A DNA stretch of 64,000 bases from Stratiolaelaps scimitus (taxonomy: Eukaryota > Arthropoda > Arachnida > Mesostigmata > Laelapidae): assembly GCA_019614645.1 (NCBI GenBank), contig JABWDB010000002.1, positions 22,061,501 through 22,125,500 of the forward strand, written 5' to 3'. Shown here piece after piece: positions 1-14,000 of this stretch; position 1 is the stretch's first letter; each line of letters starts with the position of its first letter. The notes under the pieces are model-generated. The model did no database searches. It saw only the letters and a program-made list of their open reading frames with translations, and had not been told where the DNA came from. Both the position numbers and the translations under genes were made by a program.

Positions 1-3000
1 TGATGGCGTATATATATATATATATATATAATGTTACTGTGGAGCGTGGCATGGCGAGGCGATGACAGAATGGAGGGGTGGTCGTTCCCTATTATTTCAT
101 TTCATCTCGTTTCACTCCCTCGAACCAAAGAAGACAACGCGACCCGACGACGGACGATGAGATTTGCTACGTCTTCGCGGAAAGCTCTTGAAGATTCGGG
201 CTTCAACTCAGCTTGAACGCTGAGATATAAAGGGATGCTATTTCTTTATTATTATCATCGTCGTCCTGCCATTGTTGCTGTTGCTGTTGTTGTGGTTGGT
301 GTTGTCGTCGACATCGTTTGTTGGAACGACTCGATGTTTCTGTCGTATTTATTCTCTTTTTGCGGCTTGCGCATTAACGGCATTTTAATTATCTTAAAAG
401 TCCTGTCTTCTTTTTCCACGCCGCTAGAGCCATTCGTTCCCGCCAAGTGCAAGAAATAACGAGAGATTGCTTGATCTACTGAGGCGTTTGACGGTCACTG
501 ACTTTGAAGGCAGCCGGAGTTCTGTCACGTTTTCACTGTGGGACAAAAACAAAAGCCTCGCCTATTCTAGTCTTGGTATATATATATGTAGTTATCTGTA
601 ACATAACACATAAATTGCTCAATTATAGGATAAACACAAATTGCTGCATTTCTATGGGTGCGCTGTGAAACTTCATAACAAGCACAATTGCCCTGTTTAG
701 ATGGGGACACACTTGAGCGAATAACAGCCAAGGGACGTAGTCAGACGGATTCTCGTGAAGAGCCAACTCACAGCTTAAAGGCAACATGAGATTTCTCAGT
801 TGAAGACTGCCTTGCTCTATTTAAAGGAGTTTGTCGTTTTTTTTTAATTGTTGTGGGCTTTGTCACGATAACTCGATCCATTCCACTATATATTTACATA
901 GACACGTACATTGAGTTCAATTCAGGCGGAAAGTTCCGTCCGGCTGATTTATGATTATGCGTGACACAGTGTAGTTTCGCACTTTTTTGTAGGGTTATGG
1001 TAAGAACCCAATGAAGTGCCATCTCTTCATGGGAACTCCTTATCTAGTACACGGTATATAAGGTGACCACAATCGTATGGAGAATCATCATACGTGTCAA
1101 AACTCTCTTCAACTTGACTTAGCTGTTGTCTCATCCATAAACAACCACTCGAAGCGAACGTGATTACAAATTGTGTCGGAGGAGCCAATATATCAAATAT
1201 ATGTGTGCACGGTGTCAGGCTCCACTTTTCTTTGTCATATCTCACTGGCCGCTTGACGCTCCGCCTTTTTCTCGTGTCCAGAAACACGAATCAATCGGTA
1301 GAGGCCGCTTCGGCAGCATTCTTACGACCCCACGCCGCAGAGAAGCAAAACATTTATACACACATATATATATATATATATATATGAGTTCGTATACACG
1401 TGTGTTGGGGACCAGCGTTCGACGGCGGCAGCAGCCGCAGCCTGTTCTCGTTATATCAACTTCCGTCACACTACGCCCGATGTTTACATCCGCGGAGACG
1501 TTGTCGGGGTAAATGACGTCCATAAAGTGCGTCTTCTTATGGCTCAACGCGTAGCTAGCTGTTCGATGCTGCCTGCGAAGCGGTCACGTCGAGGCCGCTT
1601 GCCATTTGGAAGCGGCATCTACGAGGAGACAGAACAGGAGCAAGACAAAACGTCCTAGTATGTCGTACGAATGCAGGCTAAATGGTGCCATGGTAGCGTT
1701 TACCTTCGGATATCAGCAGCAATAACAGCAGCAGCGGCGCCGGGTTGAAAACCAATCGATACAGGTCTATCAGAGCATATGGGTATGCGTGCACCCTCAC
1801 CCGAGTGGCAGGATGGCGGAAGGGAGTAGAGTGAGATATTTGATTGTCGACACAATAGTGAACTGTGTAGACGAGGGAACAATGCGATGGGATTCGTTGA
1901 AGATGTGTTGTTTACATTGTAAACCAGCCCGTGCGCGTTGATTTTGTCGGATGGATGGGCCTCGAACGGCCGCTCGGATTTGAGTGGGAGCTGGATCGTT
2001 GGTCATTTACACCTAAGGTGGTTGGACGATGACAAGAATGGCCCTCCCGTAATCCATGTGTTTCGTCTATTTTCATAGGTGTTCTTTGGCACGATCTAAA
2101 CAATGTGGGGAGCCGGTTCGCTCGAGAGAGAGATCCATTTGAAAGAAGAGACCACGAGCGGTCTGGAATCGTTTGGTTAACAACTGTCGCTATGTAACAA
2201 CAGCTTTGACGCTAACAAGAAATATGATATTTGCAGTAGACATTGCCTTGTTCAATGATTATCTTCTTATCGTTAAACGAAGTGTCGGACGAAATCTATA
2301 TTGAACACCTGATTATTATTATTATAGACATACATTATCGACATCGCAATTGGCCTATACAAGACGTATTATAATCTTGGTAATAGTGACTAGTGGTTAT
2401 AGCAAGGATTAGCACACGGGTGCTGTTAAGAGACTCAACCAAACCTTGCGTATGCCCGTCGCCGTAACTAACGTAGTTAGTTAGTTAGACCGTTGCACAA
2501 GTGTGGTCGTCCGGACATCTGTTGTTGTGCAACTATCGAAAAGCTATACACGTTACGGTAGGGATTGCCTATTGTTGTCGATATTAATGATCGACAATCG
2601 GTGCGCCAACGCGCACAGTCGCGAAAACCAAATGATGCAAGTCCGCCGCCGCCGCCAGCCTCCTGCAAATCATCAGCCAACGTGGGCGGGCGGGCGGGCG
2701 GTCGGTTGGCTAATCGGTAGGCGGTATCGTCATGTCGGCCCAAGGAACGCGACGATCGTTCTTCGTCGAATAGACACTCCTCGTACGAATCTCGTTTACT
2801 CATTCTCCGGCTGTTGTCTACAGTCATATCGACGTGATGGGCGCACTCGTCTGAGGACCTTAATAGCTTTTCGCTCATAGAGCCACATGCATGCACCGAA
2901 AGAGAAAGAGACTCAAATAGGAGAGGACCTACTTCGTGCCTTTATAAGGAAGGCGCACAGACAGCGGTCACATTAACGCAGTGGGGTGGTGGTGTTGTTG

Positions 3001-5913
3001 TTGCGCCCTCGTTCACGACGGTGTCCTCTGTTGTTCCGTGGTGGAGGGCCGAATATCTTCCATAGAGCAGCGGCGTAAACGGAAACGCTGTCTCACAGAA
3101 CAGAACTGCATTAACTGCATCACTCGCAGTGCAGCGGGGACGCTGTTTGTTGACAATAACGTTGACAATGAATACGTCGAAGGTTGACCTTTTACAGGCC
3201 CACGCCGCGTGTACAAAACCTGTACTTTATGGACAATGCGTTACTCAGAGAGTCGAGTCTGACCCAATGAAATACAGTGGCTACAAGGATTGATTTCATA
3301 TATTTAGATGTACTAAGACAAGTTAAGGATTGTGGGCGAGACGAGGAGGGAAACCTCGAGATATATACGGAACGGCGATAGATACTATCACCTTACTAAA
3401 TACATAGTTTATGCCCACGTATTTGTTAAATATAAGTAAATATAAGTAATAGTTTGTCGACCAAAGACAAGCTTCTCCTAGGCAATATTCTCGCAGAAGC
3501 AGCTTCTTCAAATGAATGCCAGTAACTCTCGATAGCTACTTAGGGCATGAGCCCGAAGTACCACAGTAGCCGTCTAGAGCGCGAAGTACGAGTCATGTCC
3601 ACGTGTGGCGAACGTGACATTGATATTGGACTACAATTTTTTAATAATATTAGTCCTGGTCATAAACAATAAGTTCAAAGGAGCATACTATGACACATAT
3701 TCATAGATTAAATTATGAAGCATTTTATGCTTCTAGCCGCCACCGCCGCTGCTGCCGTTCTCATTGAATCCTCGCTGGCGTCGTCCACCATATGAGAACT
3801 CCACTATACTCTTAGATTAGATGTTGTTGATCGATGCAGAGGATGGCCTTCAAAGGGGAGGAACCCTCGAAGTTGGAAGATATGCAGTTGTTTGAATGTG
3901 GACCAGACCGAACGCGGTCTATAGGGGAGCGCTCATTTCGAAGATCTATGGGAGCACCGCGACTCGAGACGTCCTTGACTGGCGCCAGATAGGAGGCCAG
4001 AAGTGTGAGGACATCATATACGCCTCATCACTGGTTTCGAACATCAGACGTAGTCTGTATTCGCCTGCACATACAATATATATTACCGGCTACGATCGAG
4101 CATGATCTAAACGTCAAACTTTCGAACTAGAGATGTGCGACGGATAATTTGGGAGTTCAAGCGGCTAGACGGACTCTAATGTAGTTAAGGTCAAGAAGGC
4201 GTTACTCATAACGATTTGCACTCATTCAGGAAGAACAGTCAATATATATATTTATAATATGATTGGCACACGCAAGATTTGTAGCCACCTCTGATCTCAT
4301 AGTGTCACGAAGTGTAGCTAGCTTGGTTGGTTACATTAATGCTGGACGCTACGCACTTTAGCGAAGAGCTTTGATAGTGGCCGGTGTATACGACTGTGAT
4401 CAGCAAAAACTCATCGAATAATAAACGCACACCCATATCCGGTATCCGGATACCACCCAGACTCTAGCCTGAAGCTCTCATTTTTTTCACTCCCCTTTCA
4501 TCCTAGTCCACTCGGAGCCGGGACACAATTCGAGATCTGTGTGAGATGTGGGCGCTTCTAGTCGCTTCCAGACGCTTGTCGGTCAGTGCGTCCGCTAGGC
4601 AAGCCGATGAGAGTTCTTGGTGGTTGTTCCCGAGTGGCTTCGTTATTCTCGGGGGCGGACTTAATGGGAATCAGGGGTATGAGAGGTGGAACCACTCACT
4701 CGTACGCGAGGCGAACAGGACAAACCAACCGATGATGAGGACGATGCGGGAACAGAGACCAAAGACGGTGGGGCAGAGCAAAAATAAGAGAGGTTGCGAT
4801 GAGTCCAAAGGACGACCTCGTTCCGCCGTACAGCAGGAACGCTTACGAGCAGCAAGAGTCGGACGGCGGACGGGTGAACAGGCAGGCGAGCCTTGTGAGT
4901 CACTTGGGTGACGCCCCCCGGGGGATACAATGAGGAGACAGGACACAGCAACCGAGGTCCTGCACAGACTCCGAAGCGACCGTTGGAAGGTTGGCTGCCA
5001 ATCCAATAGACGGATCCTTTTTCTTCTTTAGTGCTCTTTTTTCCTCGCTGAAACTAGACTGTAATGAAAGATTACACTTGCGGAAGATTTCGTTTCGATG
5101 AGATTGGGACTATGCTACTGCCCGGTAACGATGAGTCGGGTGCGCATTGAGAGGTTAATTAGCTGTATGAGGTATAATTTTTTCAACTTGGCACAGTAAC
5201 TAGAGCATTCTGCGGAAGGTGGCCAGAAGGAAGATCACACCGTTGTGCACTGCCGAAATTGCACAATTTCGACCGATAAGATGTCACGTATATGCCTGTT
5301 ACGTGTGCGGATACATATTCTGAAATTCGTCCAGGTACAAATCCAAGAACTCTCTGAAAATGTCTGCCGACGGCCATTGGTTACGTGTACGACCCTTAAA
5401 ACGCACGAATTTCAATCACAACCTATCCACAGCGTAGGTAGAAATAAGATAATTGTAAGCAGCTCATTGTACAAACTATTGCAATCGCCTAAGGAAGCGG
5501 GCGTGTGCTGTAATTCTCTCGCCGGATCAACATCGAACCCGTTTTAGGAATAGCCATAAATTATTTGTGAAAAACCACAAAGATAAAAACAACCACCATT
5601 GCCGATTTGGCACCCACACAAAACGTGTAGCAAACCAACAGCACAAATCGCCGAACTATCATTCGGTGGCAGTGATCAATGTAAGCGAGATAGTGATTCC
5701 ATGACGGTGGCTCACCTTTAGACAAGCGACTGGATGCTCCCATCGATCGAATCGAAATGGATACATTTACTGTGATTGTGCCGCACCCTGTCTAGCCCTA
5801 TCGAGCTATGGGTGCTAGCTCGCTCCTTGTGGGGTGGGTACAGGCTTTGCTAATGTGACGGCAATATATCTCGTAGACAGCTGGGCTGTGCGTTTGGTTC
5901 GTTCCGTTTGTTC
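1..5913. other. No supported gene; simple repeats only
   Basis: Contains TA repeats (9-30 and 1364-1385), a GTT/GTC-rich patch near 265-312, a GTTA repeat (2475-2488), GGGC repeats (2683-2702) and a 14-bp perfect palindrome (4441-4454). A 139-codon minus-strand open frame at 2477-2896 has reasonable codon composition but no recognisable domain, no clear splice partners and overlaps the GGGC repeat, so it is not called a gene. Confidence 0.5.
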
Positions 5914-6153
5914 AGTTCGGTTCAAGCCAGTTGCCGAAGCTGCAGTACAGTGTGTCCCAACCCAACAGAATGGCTATGAAGACATACATGGACGCGCTCC
6001 GTGTTAACGCCACTTCGTGGCAGAGCGCCGGCGAAGTGGCCGCCACAAAGCAAAACGGTGGTGGTGGCGGTGCTACTGCTTGTGCTAATCTGATTTACCG
6101 AACAGAGACCACCCTCTGCGACTGTTGAGGCAGGTGGCGGCCGCACGAGCAAG
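5914..6153 (+). promoter_or_regulatory. Candidate transcription start and first exon with a 52-codon small ORF
   Basis: TTCAGTT at 5911-5917 matches the arthropod initiator (TCA-G/T-T-Y, A at 5914). A consensus donor CAAG|GTAAGC lies at 6154. Between them a small frame (5970-6128) starts MAMKTYMDALRVNATSWQSA, contains a Gly-run and ends TTLCDC-stop 25 bases before the donor. If this is a real exon, its ORF would be an upstream ORF or a short peptide, and the exon would be mainly 5' leader, possibly of the downstream plus-strand receptor gene. There is no convincing DPE and no TATA at the right distance. Speculative. Confidence 0.22.
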
Positions 6154-7213
6154 GTAAGCCAAGTCGTGCCGCCCAGAGTAGTGCATGATGCTGACGGTGG
6201 TTAGTACTGTGTGGGGAAGAAATCGTAATGCGATGTTGTATGCTGCGTCGGCTTCGGTTAGCTGCATACGCGTTGCTACATAGCGTACCATGCTATTTGG
6301 CTAGCTGTTGTGTTAGTAGCGCAGTGGTATTGTCGAAGATAGCCTCTGGGAACATTGGAGGGTAGGGGCTAGAATCATGCCCCTGGTGGTACTATTAGAT
6401 ATAGGCTAGAGGACATAGGTATAGCCGCTTGGAGACAGTCTGCTGGTTAGGAGCGCTGGCTGAGCTGGCGGTGGGAAAACTCCTATTAGGGGCAGACGAG
6501 ATGAGGTTTGAGGGTGCTCAAGGAGACTGCTGTGTATATATATATAGACATCACTACCGTGATTCACATCCATAGAGCTACATGGATTCAATCTGCATTC
6601 AGTATTCCGTAAATCTCCCAATATTTGGATATTCGCAACTATCTCATGCGTCGCATGAATGGCACAACTTAATACGGACAATCGTTGCCAGGTGTGCTCA
6701 CAACGATAGGCACATATCAATACATGCACAGGATCAATGCAGAATTGACGAGAAAAGAAAACCTATAGGGGCTGTGTACGTTGAGAGTCGGCATGGGATG
6801 GCAAGTTTTGCCTTGACGGAGAAATGCAGTAGTCTCGATATCGGCGTCAGTCAACCATTGGATCCTAGTGCTTGATATGGTTGGCCGTACGATCCCACTT
6901 TTTCTTCTCCTAGGGGAGATCAACACCATGCCGAGCTAGAGATGGGTCTCCTTCCTACCGCTGTCGCTTCTGTATAGTAGGTAGTTGGATGGCATTGTAC
7001 AGGGGAAGAGCACGTTGGGGACTGCAAAGCTGCTATTGCTTCCGCTACAGTGGGACTAAAAACGCAACGGGTGTGAAAATTGTATAAACAAATTCCTTTG
7101 CGTTCCCCCTTAGAGAAAAGCCCGTCCGTGAAGGTTCAGCCTACCTCAGATACAGAGTCCAAGGGATGTACCCTATTTCTGCAAACCCCCTCCCGATCGC
7201 CACCGCTCCTCAG

Positions 7214-7357
7214 CCACCAGTGGATACCGACAGTCGAGCAAGAGGGCACAGCCGGGATGAACAGGCCACGTTCAGAATGAATGGAAGAATTCTCGACAGT
7301 GTGTCAGCATTGAACTCTGCTGGCCAAATGGTGGCCGGGGCTGCTCGTTCGCAGACG
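7214..7357 (+). other. Speculative plus-strand exon
   Basis: A pyrimidine-rich acceptor (ccgatcgccaccgctcctcag) and a consensus donor (CAGAC|GTGAGT) bracket 144 bases. The segment is open in one frame (PPVDTDSRARGHSRDEQATF...ALNSAGQMVAGAARSQ, then AC). It starts in phase 0 and ends in phase 2, which would join the alternative acceptor at 14936 to read ...ARSQ-T-NRTQCDTTWC. It has no signal peptide or domain. It might equally be an untranslated exon or chance. Confidence 0.2.
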
Positions 7358-9216
7358 TGAGTCGGCGATCGCTAGGGCAACTCATTCATAAAGGAGAACA
7401 TGAAGAAAGGCAGGCGCGTTTTGCGATACGAGGGATTGCGAGGGTTTGCGGCGGGCCGACGAAGTAGTACCGAGTCTATCGTTAGCTGGTGAGCGAGTAC
7501 TTCACAGCAAAGAAGCGTGGAATATCTGCACTAGAGATGAACAGCCCGCTTGACAATAGATCTAGTCTCGCTGACTGGCCTCAATTCTCCAATTGCAGAA
7601 ACGTAAGTATATGTATGCGAAGTTCAAGCGCTACGGTCGCAGGCCGAGGTGAAGGACTACGGCGTCAAGAGCAGCAGCAGCAGCAGCGTCTCTTTTTTGC
7701 TTTGTATCCCTCTCTTATTTTGAGTGAGGAATAGCAGCTCGTGAAGCAGGCAAGGTTAGCGTAGAAATGAGAGTTATACACGCCAAATCCTATTAAGTTC
7801 GTCGTGCCCTTGTGGGGAGAGCAGATCCCAACAGCAACCACCGTGAACTGTCTAGAGTGCGGCGGATTGAACGAAACAAGACCAGCACGATCGCGCTCAG
7901 CTTGGTAATTCACAGCTCAAGGAGACTGCAGAGTGTCTCCTTGCTTGGAGCAAAATGCGAAACACCACTTGGCGGAACAAGGAATGGGTTCCCATCTTCA
8001 AGGGGGAGGCCTTGGAAGGAACTACAAAGAGATGAGCAATGACCTACCACGATGGTGGTGTATTCGATAGACTTGCAGGACAATGTTTGCTCTCGCCGGC
8101 TCCCGTAGTTATTTTCTCTGTTTGCTCTAACACTTCCTAAGGCAAATAATGCGCTTTCAGTAGAACGATGACCATCCATTGCAAAACACTACAAGTAATT
8201 CTGTACCCGTATGGAGGCCCAAGTACAACATACGTCGTTACGGTTCATACTTCAAAACACTACCTACTGATTTCATGTGACAGCTTGCACTGTGAATCTA
8301 TTTTGTAATTACCCATTTGGGAGTATTGGCGTAATTCCGTCAAACTTGGTTAAATGCCAAAAAATCGCGGCATTGAGCATCACGCTCGCTATCTGTTCTT
8401 CCCATATGGGCTGAGAAGCTGCCAACATAACTCATGCTCCCGTTCTGTGGTTTCTACCCTCACTTCTAGTCAAGCACCTTCGTTGAACACACATTTCAAT
8501 ACAAAATCAATCAATTCAATATTATATTCAAAGCGTAGTGTCTCTATTTCCATATGGCGCAGTTTCTTTCAACCATCTCTGCCTCATCTCTTTCATACGC
8601 GTGCATCCCCCTCTCAATATACGTTGCTCAATAAATAAATACCCTGGAGAAACAATGAACAATTGTCTAGCTTCGGTCAACCCGACCGCCGACCTTGGGT
8701 CGTCGTCGCTGTCGAGGCGTCGGAACTTGAAAAGGTCCTCAGACGGTGGTTGCTGTCCGCGGTCGACTCATGGCCAAACCGAGGATACACGTGGAGGCGT
8801 ACGAATACATTATCGAATCGAAATATTTTTTCTCGTAGAGTGAAGTAAAACTTTGCATAGTATTGTATCATTTTGAGACATAGGTTGCGAGCAGTAGTGA
8901 CTGTAGGTATAATAAATATTTGAATTTGCCGATTTCACTTACTTGTTTTGTGAGACAGTGTGACAAATACCGAAGCCGCCGTTCTGCCTATCCTCTGACA
9001 CACAGTCGATGAAAGGTCAATGAACGTATTTGAGGACTGCAATGAGTGGGTTTCTCGAAAATTCTCACACTTTGCCTTTCGTTCTGTCAACCAACCACCG
9101 GCTTACCGTCGCTAATGAGGCGGATCGTACAAACCGTGCGTGGTGTTCCCGAGCCCGCACATCTTCCATGTGTGCTATATCGAATCCTCACAACTTACAG
9201 AGGGCAGTCTCTGTTT

Positions 9217-9224
9217 TCTTCTCT

Positions 9225-9262
<38 letters not shown>
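9217..9262. repeat. (CT)n microsatellite
   Basis: TTCTCTTTCTCTTT leading into about 13 uninterrupted CT units. The overlapping Ser/Leu-rich open frames are translations of this repeat, not genes. Confidence 0.95.
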
Positions 9263-9265
<3 letters not shown>

Positions 9266-11041
9266 GGACAATCGCGATTGGAATATATTATGCGGCCTAT
9301 ACACAAGCATAGCACAATATTACGCTACACTCGTCCTCTCTCGGCTCCCCCAGGAACGTGGCGAGTTTCAATTGAAATTTAACAATAGACAATTTGCTTA
9401 ATTCAAAGGCGATAACGATTACGATTTTCCTTTGCCTTGTGCCGTCTCCGGGAAAGAAGAAATGATTGTCTCCTTCATGCCTCGCACGCTGTGACACAAC
9501 ACAACACGCTGTACAGTGGCCTCAATTTATGGCCATTTTAGAGTTCCCGCCAGTCAAGTCAAAAGGGGGGGGGGGGTCGGTTCTGCCATTAGCCAAGTCT
9601 AGCTAAAAGGAATGGGGGATGCAATCGTACGGGATGGCCGATCATGCTCATGGTGATAGCTGAGAACTGAATTGGTCGGTGACGCAGTTGAGAAACGATC
9701 GATTCCTACCTCTGACCTTCATGTTCGTTTGCTAATTCGTCGAACGGGCATCCCCTCAATGTATTGCATTCTGCTGGTAGCATTTAATTGATATCGGATA
9801 TCTTAGAGATCTGCATCTATTATAGTCACTTTACCTGAAGGTTTGTTTTTTTCGTAAAAAGCGCCCGGCACTACAAAGAGCCTCTCTTTGTCCGTGCGTT
9901 GTATTTGCGGTCCCTATCAGATATATATAAAATGCGACTATGTACGGTATGGTCACTATTACTACAGAACTTTCGCCGATGATAAATGCGCTTTAGGAGC
10001 CATCAATTCAACCAGCCATTTTCACCGTTGATTCCCTTTTTTAGACCCTTGATCTGCTAAACGAACAAGACAACGACCTGTTCCCCCGCTGGGATTCAGC
10101 ACAGTATCGAATCTCCTATTTGATTCGATGCATTCGAGTCATTTCGAGTTCCTCCTTACGCGGACTACCCCCCTTCGCTTGTCCATATGAAACATATGCG
10201 ACCACGCACATGCACGATTCATCTACATTACCCAAGGGTTTCATAGCATAGCTGCAATATTCGTATCGTCGCGCCCTAGACGCGGGGGCTAAGGGGTGAT
10301 GGGGGGGTAGTAGACCAAAAAACTCAGTGAGTCAGTCAGATTTAGCAGGAGACAGCTTTTCCTACCTTTGAAAATGGCCACCCTCGTTGCTCAGGTCGCT
10401 TTTGCAAATGCAGAGAGAGAGAGAGAGAGACCACGGAACACGGGGAAGCTTTCATATCTACCTACTCAGCTCTGCTCAGGAATGTATCGATTCTAGCCCG
10501 AGCTAAAAAAGCAAACTTTCCATTCAAGACCTCTCGTCCCGTCTCTATGTTTCGGTTCGAGTCGCCAAGATCGCTAAACCCCCCGGCAGCAGACCCCAAA
10601 CACAGGCAACATTCGATCACCACCATCCGTGTAGCGCATATTAATCACATACGAAAACCATTTTTTTACACTGTGGTGCCCCTATTGTTGACTGCATTAT
10701 ACTGTCTGTAGGTGTTACGTCCAACTACTACATATTACCGTATCTTATATAAACACGTGCCGATTTGACTCTCGGTTACATCTGTTGTTGGCAGCGATTG
10801 GAACCATCCATCTGCTATTTGTTGTTGCTGTTGTTGTTGTTGGCGTCGTTACTGTTGTTATTTTCGCTATATTCGAGGCGTGGGCGGATCTAGATATGTG
10901 TGAGCGACTGCCTGCGTCTGACACCAATAAAAAAAAGCACTGAGCTCGAACGGACATTGGCACACAAATAGCAGCTGGACTATTTACGAGCCGACGATCG
11001 CATCCACTGTGGCTTTGCGCCGCGCAACAGGGCATGAAATA

Positions 11042-11085
11042 ATATAATATTATTGAATAATACCTATCATATAATATTATTGAAT
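11042..11085 (+). repeat. 17-bp direct repeat, AT-rich, period 27
   Basis: ATATAATATTATTGAAT occurs at 11042-11058 and 11069-11085. Each copy also contains the internal palindrome AATATTATT/AATAATATT-like sequence. Confidence 0.85.
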
Positions 11086-14000
11086 TAGGAATTAATGTTG
11101 AAAATAACGCTTTTTATCATATCCGGGATATTGGGAAGGTTAAAAGCGACACGCGGCGCATTTTTGTAGCGCTTATAATCAGTTATGTTAAGTGGGTTTT
11201 ACTGTATACGGTTGGCCATGTTCCCCCTAGAAAGTCAATTTTATAGGCTATCGAATAGAGAATAGAATTTAAGGCACATAAGTAATATTTCATATCGTCA
11301 TTAGACTATGTCAAACCCGTCTCTGTTCTCTATTATTAGTATTCGTAGTGAACTACAACAACTCTGAGCAGATGCGAATCAGCTGCCTGTCTCCTGGGGG
11401 CCAAAGCAGAAAGACGGCACGAGCTTCGTAGAAACACGGAGAGAGGTCGCCCAGGAGACTCGTCAGCACCCGGCATCACCCAGCACGGCCAACCAATCTC
11501 GAGGACAGGCAGCGTGTTGCTTGACAGCTATGTCCTTGCTGGACCAGTCAGCTCCTGTAGTCCTCTGTCAGAAGCCCTCTCTACAGCCGCCAACCATTGC
11601 TAGACATATACACAAGCTCGCACGAGACAGAGAGAGAGGGAGAGAGAGAAATGGAGTTCGACTAGGCAGAGTTGCCCAAGTGCGGAATCCCTCTGCCCGG
11701 CCCCGAAGCCTACAAGCCAAGCATTGCATCCGCCAAGCGCATCATCGTCAGTCCTCGGGTTGGCTGGCCCACCGCCTTTATCCCCCTGAGCTTCTTTTCT
11801 CCAACAGCCATCGTCTGGTTGGCCGTCGCAGCAGGAATTCATTTTCGCCATTTTTTGTATTTTCCTCGACCCATTTCAAAGTGCGCTGGACATGCCCGTC
11901 TCCAGCGTCCGCCATCCGCCCGTCTCTCGCTTCCTCCACTGCTCTGCTAAACTCCTCCACTATCGTGGAGGACTGACTTCAGCTCCGTCAGGTGAGGTCC
12001 GCTCGTCTCCGCGCGCTCGTTCGCCTGTAGCCTGTCCTCGATTTCTATTCGCCCCCGATTCTAAATACCAGAGAATGCCCAGATATATAATAGAATAGCG
12101 ACGCCACGCGGCCTGGCGCGAAATGGCCTGTGAACCGATTTGATGACAGGCCTTGGTAGCGTGAAACCTACGGCTATTGGGTGGACACGAAGATGGATCT
12201 CTACGGGGCAGGATTCGGCAGGTGGACTTCAGCTTGGCAACGGTGTGGTACATCACGTTCGTCGTTTGAAACCATTCGAACGTGGGAGACACAGAGAGGA
12301 GCAGCTAGGAATATGAAATGAAGGAGCAGGCAAGTGAAGGCAGGCCTTCATCTTCTGTCTCTTCGTCGTTGATCGATTGCTTTTTGATTCGACGACTGAA
12401 CGATTGAAATTGAGACCAAATATATTGAGCCCGCTGAGAGGTATTGCGATCCGAGTCCCGGTGGTTGCACATCATATATTTGTGCCACCCCTACACATAA
12501 ATACACAAGTAGCAAAAGTAAGTTACATTGTATTATAGTTGCTAAATAACGCTACGAGCAGCTGAATAAATGGGTCGATAGATGACGGAGGATGACAGAG
12601 TTTTTAGTCGATGAAATTCATTTATATTATTGGCTTATAATCCTTGTGGCGGTCGGGAACTTCTAGAGGTCATGTATATTTTTTTCGTCTCTCTGTTGTA
12701 ATACTCCAGCAACCAGACAGATACCGAACAACTCATACAGACGTATATGAATTCAAATCGAGCGCGCTGTATATTCACAAATGAGTCATTCCTTAACAAT
12801 GCAGTGCCATCTATGTTGGAGTGATAAAAGATCGACCCGCCCATTGATGATGATAAAAATAATAAAACCAACATTAGTAGCTACCGTACAAGCAGACAAA
12901 ATCATAAACATTGATTTAATTTATATTCTCGAGCCACCCAATTACAATCATTGCCTTACACAAATGAACAATCTATCGAGAAGGTGCCGCTATCTCTATT
13001 GTCCCATGGCAACTGTGCTATAAACGAGGCCGGCCTAAAATAACGAACCTGTCTTGCAAGGTCGATCGTTGTGCGACTTTTCACGGAGCCATGATTGTGT
13101 TGACTACGCACCTCCGGCCACCCTGGCACTCCCGACTCTACGACTAGATTTAGGGAAGAGCCACAGCTAGCTCTCTGTGTCTTAGTTTTTTTAATCACTA
13201 GGCCTTCACTGTTTCCATCGGGTCGCAGGGTACACCGCTCAAGTCGAATTTATGGCACCAGCTGAGCTCAAGGGCTCCGCCCTTTTAATCATCGGACACC
13301 CACCCCCTCAGCTGAAGCTATGGGACAGACGTCCTTCGTTAGCTTCTCTTTGCCAATACCTGCGAACCGGCTCTTCACTCGGTGGGGAATAGGGGCGGGT
13401 TATAGGTTAGGTGAAAGGCGTGAGGTGTGGGTGTTCGATGTCGTTGTAAAGTCCCGACGGGCGTCCGTCAACGAAAGGTGTTCAAGCACATGGGAAACAG
13501 TAGCAAGGTAGACCTACGATAATGTACAAAGGTAGACCTGGTGGTCGGCATTTATACATATCTAAAGATAAATAGTGAGCATACCTAGAGCTTACAGAAG
13601 GTAAAACGCTGAAAGGGTTCGCCTTTGGGGGACACGGTAGTCCTTTTCTAAGAAATTCATCAGCCCTGACATAACTCAGGTTTCGTTCAAAGGGCTGTTC
13701 GTCCTGTTGAATTGTGTTGAACACCGTACGCCAAACGAAATCCGACTAATCACTTGCCCTGGCTTGAATCGAATGTAGGTCATTTATTATTATTCGCCTA
13801 CAGGCGTCTTCATTCCCTATGTGTCAAAAGATGATGTCATCGTTTTTAGACGAGCCCGTTATATATATACCAAGAGCGAACAAGTAGCGATCGCAGATTA
13901 CCGCCGTCGGGTCGTTCCCGGACACCCCCGTCTCGTGCTGTATCTATCTGGTCGTTCCTATCTCAAGGCTCAAGGTCTTCTGCCTGCCCTACCTACGTCC

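Noticed and set aside
2477..2896. 139-codon minus-strand frame with acidic/basic composition
   Set aside because: No domain, no ATG at the listed 5' end, no good splice partners, and it runs through the GGGC repeat. Possible but unsupported.
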